A stretch of 8,684 nucleotides of DNA from an uncultured Bacilli bacterium (GTDB lineage: Bacteria > Bacillota_I > Bacilli_A > RF39 > UBA660): positions 1 through 8,684 of the forward strand of contig CAKORQ010000027.1 of the NCBI GenBank assembly GCA_934101445.1, in the 5' to 3' direction. The translations under genes and the position numbers were made by a program. This document shows positions 1 to 6,115 of the stretch, in pieces; positions within the stretch are counted from its first letter, which is position 1; every line of letters starts with the position of its first letter. Under the pieces are notes generated by a model. The model did not search any database, was not told where the DNA came from, and worked only from the letters and a program-made list of their open reading frames with translations.

Positions 1-75
1 TCTCTATCTCGTGGTGAAAGAATTGCTAAATATAACAGATTACTACGCATTGAAGAAAAATTATTAGAAAAATAA
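1..75 (+). CDS. eno: Enolase, C-terminal fragment (gene starts before the window)
   Basis: Frame 1 is open from the first base to a TAA at 73-75 and gives 24 residues. They contain the segment ERIAKYNRLLRIEEKL, which matches the conserved C-terminal signature of bacterial enolases (consensus close to R-x-E/D-R-V-A-K-Y-N-Q-L-L-R-I-E). Enolase is the cytoplasmic glycolytic enzyme converting 2-phosphoglycerate to phosphoenolpyruvate, and a component of RNA-degrading assemblies in some bacteria. The catalytic residues lie outside the window. The protein stops soon after this motif, with a shorter tail than Bacillus enolase. The neighbour supports the call, because eno directly followed by secG is a common order in Bacillota. 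Confidence 0.9.
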   Translation, partial: SLSRGERIAKYNRLLRIEEKLLEK

Positions 76-105
76 GGAAAAACTTTTAAGAAATAATGTA
101 ATTTC

Positions 106-134
106 TTGAAATTAAATAACAAGTATGATATAGT
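106..134 (+). promoter_or_regulatory. Sigma-A type promoter for secG (extended -10)
   Basis: A -35 element TTGAAA (106-111) is followed after 17 bases by TATAGT (129-134). A TG at 126-127, one base upstream of the -10, makes it an extended -10 promoter. It lies in the 85-base gap between eno and secG, with predicted transcription start about 26 to 20 bases before the secG start codon. So secG can be made independently of the upstream glycolytic genes. The call rests on consensus matching only. Confidence 0.6.
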
Positions 135-160
135 TTTACAAGAAATGGGAGTGGCAATCA

Positions 161-379
161 ATGGAAACAATGTTGTTAATAGTATCAATATTATTAATTG
201 CTATAGTCTTATTACAAAGTAATAAAGCAAGCGATGCAGGTCAAATAATTTCTGGTGGTAATGAAGCGTTATTTACACACCAAAAAGAAAGAGGCCTAGA
301 ATTAGTAATTAGTCGTTTAACTTTAATATTAGGAGTTCTTTTCTTCGTAATAGCATTAATCATATTTTTACAAAAATAA
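161..379 (+). CDS. secG: Preprotein translocase subunit SecG
   Basis: This 72-residue protein has the SecG layout. The first membrane segment is at about residues 3-19. A conserved loop follows, containing V-L-L-Q-S and I-S-G-G and then the stretch around F-T-H-Q-K-E-R-G, leading into R-L-T. The second membrane segment is at about residues 50-70. SecG is the small accessory subunit of the SecYEG channel and helps SecA-driven protein export. Length is normal for Bacillota. The start at 161 is supported by a Shine-Dalgarno-like GGGAG/GGAGTGG at 147-154; an internal Met at residue 4 is a poorer alternative. It sits between eno and a terminator and has its own promoter, so it is probably monocistronic or the last gene of the glycolytic operon. 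Confidence 0.93.
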   Translation: METMLLIVSILLIAIVLLQSNKASDAGQIISGGNEALFTHQKERGLELVISRLTLILGVLFFVIALIIFLQK

Positions 380-407
380 AAGTCTTATATTTAAAAGACT
401 TTTTTTT
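378..407 (+). terminator. Intrinsic terminator after secG
   Basis: A perfect 9-bp stem pairs AAAAGTCTT (378-386) with AAGACTTTT (395-403) around an 8-base loop and runs into an uninterrupted T tract (400-407). The stem begins inside the secG stop codon, so transcription ends right after the gene. It isolates secG from the following prepilin-like gene. Confidence 0.85.
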
Positions 408-422
408 AAACTAATAATGTTT

Positions 423-428
423 TATAAT
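423..428 (+). promoter_or_regulatory. Possible -10 box for the prepilin-like gene
   Basis: A perfect TATAAT lies at 423-428, between the secG terminator and the downstream gene. The position 17 bases upstream (400-405) is only a T run, so there is no recognisable -35 element and no TG extension. Transcription from here would start close to the ribosome binding site at 435-439 and give almost no leader. In DNA this AT-rich a chance TATAAT is common, hence the low confidence. Confidence 0.3.
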
Positions 429-434
429 GTTTGT

Positions 435-439
435 AGAGG
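435..439 (+). promoter_or_regulatory. Ribosome binding site that sets the prepilin start at 445
   Basis: AGAGG at 435-439 lies 5 bases before the ATG at 445. The earlier in-frame ATG at 427 has no Shine-Dalgarno-like sequence and overlaps a TATAAT. Starting at 445 also puts the prepilin cleavage motif right behind a short basic leader, as expected. Confidence 0.65.
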
Positions 440-444
440 TAAGT

Positions 445-855
445 ATGAATAATAAAAAGGGTTTTACTTTAATTGAACTTATTGCTACCATTGTTTTAAT
501 TACGTTATCATCAACCATAATCGTAATAAACCTCCAAGGCAGTAGTAGTAAAGAGGATAAAAGTCTATCCGAAAAAAATGATCAAAAAATAACTGATGCT
601 GCTTGTAATGCTATAGACAGCCTAAATGCCAATAATATAATTGGCAAAACTAGATCAGAATGTAAAAACGCCACCAACGGTTGTAACGTAACTCTAGAAA
701 TGCTTATAAAAAGCGGTTTAATAGATGCCTATACATCTTACGATGAAACTGGTCAGAAAATTGATAACTTAAATAAAACTGCTATATATGTTAATATTAA
801 ATGGGTAAAAGAAGGTAATTATTATAAAAAAACTTGTACTTTATCCAAACCCTAA
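445..855 (+). CDS. Prepilin-like protein with type IV N-methylation motif
   Basis: The 136-residue protein starts with a short basic leader (MNNKKG) followed by F-T-L-I-E-L, the prepilin peptidase cleavage and N-methylation signature: Gly6 at -1, Phe7 at +1 and Glu11 at mature position 5. A hydrophobic helix of about 23 residues follows (7-29). The rest is a small polar domain with four cysteines, at 54, 73, 80 and 131, which could form two disulfides outside the cell. It is therefore probably a secreted pilin or pseudopilin that assembles into a filament or transformation/secretion machine; which one cannot be told. It does not show the longer ComGC-type core. No prepilin peptidase, assembly ATPase or other pilin gene is present in the window. 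I chose ATG 445 over ATG 427 because of the AGAGG site and the leader length. The gene is placed between secG and rnr. Confidence 0.8.
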   Translation: MNNKKGFTLIELIATIVLITLSSTIIVINLQGSSSKEDKSLSEKNDQKITDAACNAIDSLNANNIIGKTRSECKNATNGCNVTLEMLIKSGLIDAYTSYDETGQKIDNLNKTAIYVNIKWVKEGNYYKKTCTLSKP

Positions 856-916
856 AAAACATAAATAATATAATATTAAAAAACAAAATTAATGCTTAAA
901 TAGATAAGGAAAGAAT

Positions 917-3043
917 ATGGAAGAAAAATTATTAAAAATACTAAATAATATACATGAGGCTAAAACCTTAATTGAAATAAATGATTTAATGGAACTTAAA
1001 ACTGCTGAAGAACTACATGAACTCCAAGAAACTTTAAAAAAATTAATAGAAGAATATAAAGTGTTTTATACTAAAAAAGAAAAATATATTCTTTTAAAAA
1101 ATTGTCCTTCATTAAAAATCGGACCTTTGTCAGTTAATAAAAAGGGCTTTGGCTTCGTAATTTTACCAGAGGAAGATGACATATATATTGATAAAACCAA
1201 CTTAAAGGATGCTATCGACGAAGATATTGTTCTTTGTGAAGTAACTAGTAGAACAGCCCGTAAAGAAGGAAAAATTATTAAAGTAATAAAAAGAGACTTA
1301 AAAAACCTTGTCGGCGAAGTTGTTATACATCATAATAAAATGTGTCTTAAGTTAGATGATGATAAAAAAGATATAACTGTAATTTTGAATCCGGATACTA
1401 CGCATAATTGTGTTGAAGGTCATAAAGTATTAGTCGAAATAACTGAACGTCTTAAAAACCATGTATATTCCGGCGATGTCCTAAAAATTATTGGTCATAA
1501 AAATGATCCGCAAGTTGATATTTTAAGTATTGCCTATAAATATGGTATTTATGAAGACTTTAATCCACGTGTCTTAGAAGAATTAGAGTATATCCCGGAT
1601 GTTGTTGATGCTAAAGAATTAAAAAATCGTCGTGATTTAACTGATAAAATGATTTTCACTATTGATGGTGATGATACCAAAGATATTGATGATGCTATAA
1701 GTCTAGAAAAAGAAGGCAATGACTATGTATTAGGAGTTCACATTGCTGATGTTTCAAACTATGTTAAAGAAAACACCGCTTTAGGCGATGCTGCTTATGA
1801 ACGAGGAACCTCATCATATTTAGCCGATACAGTTATTCCTATGATTCCACATAAGTTATCTAATGGTATCTGCTCTTTAAACGAAGGAGTTATTCGTCTT
1901 AGTATGTCTTGTGTAATGAAATATAATTCAGAAGGAAAATTACTAGATTATGACATTTTTCCAAGTTATATTAAGAGTAGTAAAAAAATGACTTATAAAA
2001 ACGTCAATAAAATTATTATGGAAAATATTGTTCCAGACGGTTATGAACAATTTGCTGATACATTAAAAGCAATGCATGAACTAGCCAAAATCCTCCGTAA
2101 AATGAAAGAAAGACGTGGCTATATTGATTTTGATTTAGATGAAGTAAAAATTATCCAAGATGAACAAGGTCATGCCATAGATGTTCAAAAACGCGTTCGG
2201 GGCGAAGGCGAAAAGTTAATTGAAGATTTTATGATTGCTGCTAATGAATGTGTTGCTAGCCATATTTATAATATGGGTTTACCATTTATTTATCGTGTTC
2301 ATGAAACCCCTAAACCAGAAAAAATTGAAGATTTTATGAATATGATTAATATCTTGGGTTATCGTCTACATACCAAAATAAAAGATGTAACCCCATATAC
2401 AATGCAAAAAGTTCTAGATGAATTAAAAGATAAAAAAGAATATGAAATATTATCAGAAATGTTATTAAGAAGTATGCGTAAGGCTGAGTATCGTAGTGAA
2501 AATATCGGTCACTTTGGTATCGCTTCCCGTGCTTATACTCATTTCACATCTCCAATTAGACGTTACCCTGACTTAGTAGTGCATCGTTTATTAAAAAAAT
2601 ATTTAGTGGAAGATGACTATTCAAAATCAACAATCGACATGCTAAATAATTCTCTATCGCAAATAGCATCTCATAGTAGCGAACGCGAAGTAGCGGCCGT
2701 TAATGCTGAACGTGATGTTGATGATATGAAGATGGCAGAATACATGGAAAATCATATTGGCGAAGAATACGTTGGTAAAATTAACACAATCACTAATTTT
2801 GGTTTCTTTGTTGAATTAGATAATCTAGTTGAAGGCCTGGTTCATATTAGTAGCCTAAAGAAAGATTACTTTAATTATGTTCCTGAACTTTTAAGCCTTG
2901 TAGGGAAGAGTACTAAAAAAACATATAGATTAGGAGATAAAGTAAAAGTTAAATGTGTAGCAGCCAGTAAAGAAACAGCTATGATTGACTTCGAAATTGT
3001 AGAAGAAAAAAATGGAAATACAAAACAGAAAAGCAAAATTTGA
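917..3043 (+). CDS. rnr: Ribonuclease R
   Basis: RNase R is a processive 3'-to-5' exoribonuclease that digests structured RNA and takes part in mRNA decay, rRNA quality control and removal of tmRNA-tagged messages. The 708-residue length and domain order fit: an N-terminal helical region, a cold-shock domain from about 65 (note K-G-F-G-F-V-I at 76-82), a second OB region, the RNB catalytic domain (about 240-560), and an S1 domain (about 615-693). The catalytic acidic motif lies at 250-261, with D250, D256, D258 and D259 matching the four metal-binding aspartates of the family. H-F-T-S-P-I-R-R-Y-P-D-L at 542-553 is the conserved RNB signature. The basic C-terminal tail is very short. The start has a good AAGGAAAG site at 906-913. 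The TGA stop lies inside smpB. Confidence 0.97.
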   Translation: MEEKLLKILNNIHEAKTLIEINDLMELKTAEELHELQETLKKLIEEYKVFYTKKEKYILLKNCPSLKIGPLSVNKKGFGFVILPEEDDIYIDKTNLKDAIDEDIVLCEVTSRTARKEGKIIKVIKRDLKNLVGEVVIHHNKMCLKLDDDKKDITVILNPDTTHNCVEGHKVLVEITERLKNHVYSGDVLKIIGHKNDPQVDILSIAYKYGIYEDFNPRVLEELEYIPDVVDAKELKNRRDLTDKMIFTIDGDDTKDIDDAISLEKEGNDYVLGVHIADVSNYVKENTALGDAAYERGTSSYLADTVIPMIPHKLSNGICSLNEGVIRLSMSCVMKYNSEGKLLDYDIFPSYIKSSKKMTYKNVNKIIMENIVPDGYEQFADTLKAMHELAKILRKMKERRGYIDFDLDEVKIIQDEQGHAIDVQKRVRGEGEKLIEDFMIAANECVASHIYNMGLPFIYRVHETPKPEKIEDFMNMINILGYRLHTKIKDVTPYTMQKVLDELKDKKEYEILSEMLLRSMRKAEYRSENIGHFGIASRAYTHFTSPIRRYPDLVVHRLLKKYLVEDDYSKSTIDMLNNSLSQIASHSSEREVAAVNAERDVDDMKMAEYMENHIGEEYVGKINTITNFGFFVELDNLVEGLVHISSLKKDYFNYVPELLSLVGKSTKKTYRLGDKVKVKCVAASKETAMIDFEIVEEKNGNTKQKSKI

Positions 3044-3449
3044 ATATTTCATTGAAGAAACTATTGAAGCCGGTATTGCCTTAAAAGGCACCGAAATAAA
3101 GTCTCTACGCAAATCATCATGCGATTTAAGTGATTCTTTTGCTATCATAAAAAAGGGTGAGATTTATCTTCTTAATGCTTTCATTGCTAAGTATGATGAA
3201 GGAAATATTTTTAATCATGATACTAGAAGAACGCGAAAATTATTACTTCATAAAAATGAAATAACTAAATTATTTAATAAAGTAAGTCGCAGTGGTTATT
3301 CTCTTATTCCTTTAGATATTCACTTTAAAAATGGCAAAGCCAAAGTAACAATTGGTTTATGCCGTGGTAAAAAATTATATGACAAAAGAGAAACTATTAA
3401 AGAAAGAGATTTAAAAAGAGAAAATGCTCGCTTAAACAATTATCGTTAG
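3012..3449 (+). CDS. smpB: SsrA-binding protein SmpB
   Basis: SmpB binds tmRNA and carries it to stalled ribosomes for trans-translation. The 145-residue protein opens with Q-N-R-K-A-K-F-E-Y-F-I-E-E-T and continues with G-T-E-I-K-S-L-R, both SmpB family signatures. It ends in a basic tail (about 122-145, rich in K/R/E) that in the family enters the mRNA channel. The start is fixed: an in-frame TAG at 3000-3002 excludes any earlier start, and the N-terminal motif excludes a later one. The gene overlaps the 3' end of rnr by 32 bases in another frame and has only a weak AGAAGAA-type ribosome site, so translation is probably coupled to rnr. The rnr-smpB pair is standard in Bacilli and matches the known cooperation of RNase R with SmpB-tmRNA. 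No tmRNA gene follows. Confidence 0.96.
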   Translation: MEIQNRKAKFEYFIEETIEAGIALKGTEIKSLRKSSCDLSDSFAIIKKGEIYLLNAFIAKYDEGNIFNHDTRRTRKLLLHKNEITKLFNKVSRSGYSLIPLDIHFKNGKAKVTIGLCRGKKLYDKRETIKERDLKRENARLNNYR

Positions 3450-3505
3450 TAATTTAATAAAGAAAAAAAGTTATATAAAATAAAAAAAATTAATTAAATG
3501 AAAAC

Positions 3506-3533
3506 TTGGTAGTAATTATTTATGTACTATATA
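3506..3533 (+). promoter_or_regulatory. Candidate promoter for the DUF3048 gene
   Basis: TTGGTA (3506-3511) and TATATA (3528-3533) are separated by 16 bases in the 102-base gap after smpB. Both are partial matches to the sigma-A consensus. Because no terminator is visible after smpB, read-through from rnr-smpB is equally possible. Confidence 0.35.
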
Positions 3534-3541
3534 AGTTAGAT

Positions 3542-3545
3542 GGAG
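3542..3545 (+). promoter_or_regulatory. Ribosome binding site that sets the DUF3048 start at 3552
   Basis: GGAG at 3542-3545 lies 6 bases before the ATG at 3552. The earlier in-frame ATG at 3540 overlaps this site and has no Shine-Dalgarno sequence of its own, so the longer reading frame is unlikely to be the real one. Confidence 0.65.
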
Positions 3546-3551
3546 TCCAAA

Positions 3552-4616
3552 ATGAAAAAATTAACTAAAAAAGCCAAAATAATATTCAGCATTGTTGCTG
3601 TAGCTATAATTCTTCTTATAATTATTATTCTAATGAATGTTTTTTCTAAGAAGAATAATAATGATATTGATAATAATAAACCAAATAATGATATTAAAGA
3701 AGAAACACCAACTAAGAAGTTACAAATTTTAGATTTAGATTCTAATTCTCGAAGTTATGCCGTAATGATAAATAATCACGCTACTGCCAGAGCCCACCAT
3801 GCGGGTTTACAAGATGCCTATCTTATTTATGAAATAATTGTTGAAGGTGGGTTAACTAGATATATGGCTGTCTTTAAAGACCAAGATACAGCCAAAATAG
3901 GCAGTGTTCGTTCTAGTCGTCATTATTTTCTCGATTATGCTTTAGAAAATGACGCTATTTATGCTCACTGGGGTTGGTCACCTCAAGCCCAAGAAGATAT
4001 TTCTAAGTATAAGATAAATAATATTAATGGTCTAACTTGGGAAGGTACCTATTTTTATCGTGATAAGTCATTAAAGGTTTCTTCAGAACATACTGGCTTT
4101 ACTACTATGGAAATGTTAAAAAATGCTGCTAAAAGATTAAACTATCGTACAACTAGTACTCAAAAGCCACTACTTAACTATGAAGTTGATGAAATAGATA
4201 CAACTAATATGGTAACTATTCCCGCTAATACTGTAACCATTAAATATTCATCTAGTATTACCGATAAATACGTTTATGATGAAGAAAATAAAGTTTATAA
4301 ACGTTATGTAAATAATAAAGCACATGTTGATGATGTAACTAAAAAACAATATACTTTTAAAAACATTATCACTTATCAAGTTTCGAATTCTTCAATCAAA
4401 GGTGATGATAAAGGTCGTCAAGAAATATCTAATATTGGTAAAGGAACAGGCTATTACATTTCTAATGGTGTGGCTATAAAAATAAATTGGGAGAAAAAAT
4501 CTCGTGATAGTAAGACAGTTTATACTTATGAAGATGGTACTAACCTAAAAGTAAATGACGGTAATACTTTTATCCAGATTCAACCCAAAAATCAAACCTT
4601 AAAGATTGAAGGATAG
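3552..4616 (+). CDS. Membrane-anchored DUF3048 (YerB-family) protein
   Basis: The 354-residue protein has a basic N-terminus and one strong membrane helix (about 10-31). An Asn/Lys/Asp-rich linker (about 34-58) follows, then an extracytoplasmic two-domain body. The first domain has blocks typical of DUF3048: R-S-Y-A-V-M-I-N-N (67-75), V-E-G-G-L-T-R-Y-M-A-V-F (97-108), K-I-G-S-V-R-S-S-R (115-123) and A-H-W-G-W-S-P (138-144). The second, about 205-352, has the family's G-K-G-T-G-Y-Y and I-N-W-E-K-K stretches. Bacillus subtilis YerB is the named relative and is a lipoprotein; its biochemical role is not established. This protein contains no cysteine at all, so it is anchored by the helix instead of a lipid. 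The start at 3552 is chosen by the GGAG site. It lies between smpB and a membrane protein of unknown role. Confidence 0.85.
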   Translation: MKKLTKKAKIIFSIVAVAIILLIIIILMNVFSKKNNNDIDNNKPNNDIKEETPTKKLQILDLDSNSRSYAVMINNHATARAHHAGLQDAYLIYEIIVEGGLTRYMAVFKDQDTAKIGSVRSSRHYFLDYALENDAIYAHWGWSPQAQEDISKYKINNINGLTWEGTYFYRDKSLKVSSEHTGFTTMEMLKNAAKRLNYRTTSTQKPLLNYEVDEIDTTNMVTIPANTVTIKYSSSITDKYVYDEENKVYKRYVNNKAHVDDVTKKQYTFKNIITYQVSNSSIKGDDKGRQEISNIGKGTGYYISNGVAIKINWEKKSRDSKTVYTYEDGTNLKVNDGNTFIQIQPKNQTLKIEG

Positions 4617-4686
4617 ATATAAAAAAGAATAAAAAGAAAGGACTTTATAGATACAATAATAACCGTATTTATATTTTGGAAACTGT

Positions 4687-5145
4687 ATGGAAGAAATTTT
4701 AAAAGTTTTAGCAAACTACTATATTATCTTTATTATTTTAGCCCTTATAGGTATATTTGCGATAATTGGTTATTTTATAGAGAAAAAGCATCCTCGCGAG
4801 GCCTATAAGGAACCAGAACTAGATATGGAAGCAGTAGCCAAAAAAGGTGGTCAGGGATTAGGAGCCACTTTGGGACAAAGTCCCGTTTCAAATGAAGAGA
4901 AAGTTGAACAATTAGACATGAATGTGGGACCAGCTACTTTTGTAAATACTAGTACTACTGGGGAAAATCCTGATATGATGAGTAATGTTAATCAGCCGTC
5001 TAACAATCAAGAAATTACTTCCGTTAATCCTACCGATAATAACAATATAGCCCCAAATACTTCAACTAATCCCCAACCCACTACAGAAATACTTACCGTT
5101 GGTGATAATACGCCAACAAATCCTGGTTTTAAGAGTCCTTTTTAG
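4687..5145 (+). CDS. Single-span membrane protein with Asn/Thr/Pro-rich tail, unknown function
   Basis: I do not recognise this 152-residue protein. It has a hydrophobic helix at about 11-31, immediately followed by a basic patch (E-K-K-H-P-R). By the positive-inside rule this suggests the N-terminus is outside and the tail in the cytoplasm. After a short charged segment and a Gly-rich stretch (about 53-64), the second half is low-complexity, rich in Asn, Thr, Ser and Pro, and probably disordered. It ends with K-S-P-F, whose codons also form the stem of the terminator. The ribosome site is weak (TGGAAA at 4678-4683) and the nearest upstream gene ends 70 bases earlier with no terminator between. 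It may therefore be co-transcribed with the DUF3048 gene. The conventional start and continuous open frame argue that it is real, but not what it does. Confidence 0.7.
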   Translation: MEEILKVLANYYIIFIILALIGIFAIIGYFIEKKHPREAYKEPELDMEAVAKKGGQGLGATLGQSPVSNEEKVEQLDMNVGPATFVNTSTTGENPDMMSNVNQPSNNQEITSVNPTDNNNIAPNTSTNPQPTTEILTVGDNTPTNPGFKSPF

Positions 5146-5154
5146 GACTTTTTT
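5131..5154 (+). terminator. Intrinsic terminator overlapping the end of the preceding gene
   Basis: AAGAGTCC (5131-5138) pairs with GGACTTTT (5145-5152) through 8 pairs, one of them G-U, around a 6-base loop, and runs into six T's (5149-5154). The left arm is coding sequence for the last residues of the upstream protein, and the TAG stop (5143-5145) sits across the loop and the right arm. It closes the rnr-containing gene run. Confidence 0.8.
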
Positions 5155-5223
5155 AAATTCTAACCAAAATATATATTCAAAAACTTAATCAATATTATCC
5201 CTAATGCATCATTACATAAGTAC

Positions 5224-5252
5224 TAGAAAAGTAAATAATAATTTGCTATAAT
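5224..5252 (+). promoter_or_regulatory. Sigma-A promoter with extended -10 for cdaA-cdaR
   Basis: A perfect TATAAT (5247-5252) is preceded by TG at 5244-5245, giving the extended form TGCTATAAT. TAGAAA (5224-5229) matches four of six -35 positions at a 17-base spacing. It lies 30 bases upstream of the cdaA start and just downstream of a terminator, so cdaA and cdaR form a separate unit. No riboswitch-like structure is visible in the short leader. Confidence 0.7.
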
Positions 5253-5281
5253 AAACTAGAATAAGAAAGAGAGATGTAGAT

Positions 5282-6115
5282 ATGACACTACAAACAATTT
5301 GGAGTACTGTTACTAAGATAATTGATATATCTTTAGTATGGTTAATGTTCTATTACATATTAAAAAATATCAAAAATAATGTAAAAATGGTACTTATTGT
5401 TAAAGGAATTTTCCTAATTATTGTAATTAAAGTAATAAGTAATATCTTAAATTTATATACAATTGGTCTTTTACTAGAATATATTCTAGAGTGGGGACCT
5501 CTGGCAATCATTGTAATATTCCAACCTGAAATAAGAAATGTTTTGGAATCTATTGGGCGAACTCAACTTTTGGGGCGCCATAAAATTTTAACCGTTGATG
5601 AACGTGAAAAAGTCGTTTACGAAATAATGGACGCTGTTGAATATTTGAAGAAAAATCGTATCGGGGCCTTAATTGTAATTGAACGAGATATGTCTTTACA
5701 AGAATACATAACCCCAGCTACTAAAGTCTATGCTGATTTAACAAGTCCTTTGCTAGGGACAATCTTCTTTCCTAATAGCCCATTACATGATGGTGGTGTT
5801 ATCATTCAAGGAGATAGGATTACTTGTGCTGGCGCCGTTTTCAAAACTAGTATGAATCCGGCAATTTCCAAACGTTTAGGAACTAGACACCGTGCTGCCT
5901 TAGGAATTGCGGAAGAAACTGACGCTATTGCTTTAGTTGTATCCGAAGAAACTGGTAAAATTTCTATTGCTGTAGATGGTGAGTTAAAATATAACTTATC
6001 ATTAGATGAATTTAGAATGACTCTAGTCGAAGAACTTCGCCCTAAAACCGAAGTGTTCTATGATGCTGATAGCACTGATGAAAAAGACTCTGAAGGTGGT
6101 GATTTAAATGAGTAA
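5282..6115 (+). CDS. cdaA: Diadenylate cyclase CdaA (DacA), c-di-AMP synthesis
   Basis: CdaA condenses two ATP into cyclic di-AMP, a second messenger controlling potassium and osmolyte transport and cell-wall balance. The 277-residue protein has about three N-terminal membrane helices (within residues 10-82), as in Bacillus and Listeria CdaA. The signature R-N-V-L-E-S-I-G-R (85-93) follows, then the DAC catalytic domain (about 103-235). The active-site loops are visible: S-P-L-H-D-G-G at 166-172 and G-T-R-H-R-A-A-L-G at 200-208. D170 and the R202-H203-R204 motif are in place. The third residue of the usual D-G-A motif is Gly172 here. An acidic tail (about 255-277) ends the protein. The ribosome site is a purine-rich AGAGAG-type stretch near 5266-5273, modest in quality. 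cdaR overlaps its last 8 bases. Confidence 0.96.
   Translation: MTLQTIWSTVTKIIDISLVWLMFYYILKNIKNNVKMVLIVKGIFLIIVIKVISNILNLYTIGLLLEYILEWGPLAIIVIFQPEIRNVLESIGRTQLLGRHKILTVDEREKVVYEIMDAVEYLKKNRIGALIVIERDMSLQEYITPATKVYADLTSPLLGTIFFPNSPLHDGGVIIQGDRITCAGAVFKTSMNPAISKRLGTRHRAALGIAEETDAIALVVSEETGKISIAVDGELKYNLSLDEFRMTLVEELRPKTEVFYDADSTDEKDSEGGDLNE

Noticed and set aside
53..69. Similarity of the eno 3' end to the rnr 5' end (a shared GAAGAAAAATTATTA)
   Set aside because: Both encode an E-E-K-L-L run with the same AT-rich codons. The match is short, and I see it as coincidence rather than a repeat or recombination site.
427..444. Upstream in-frame ATG giving the prepilin six extra residues
   Set aside because: It overlaps a TATAAT, has no ribosome binding site, and would lengthen the leader before the cleavage site. 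ATG 445 with AGAGG is better.
869..874. TATAAT as a promoter for rnr
   Set aside because: The hexamer is perfect, but no -35-like element lies at 16-18 bases and the surroundings are almost pure A/T, so chance is the simpler explanation.
3041..3043. Possible recoding of TGA as tryptophan in a Mycoplasma-like genome
   Set aside because: TGA ends rnr right at the usual family end, reading on would enter smpB out of frame and meet more TGA codons, and every Trp in the window is TGG.
2930..3148. 72-residue open frame on the minus strand across the rnr-smpB junction
   Set aside because: It lies wholly opposite two confidently identified genes, has no ribosome binding site, and its product resembles no family. 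It is a shadow of the coding strands.
3450..3539. tmRNA (ssrA) gene next to smpB
   Set aside because: The gap is only about 90 bases, is nearly all A/T, and holds no tRNA-like end or tag reading frame.
5155..5281. Riboswitch in the cdaA leader
   Set aside because: The promoter lies 30 bases from the start codon, so the transcript leader is too short, and no conserved c-di-AMP or other aptamer pattern is visible.
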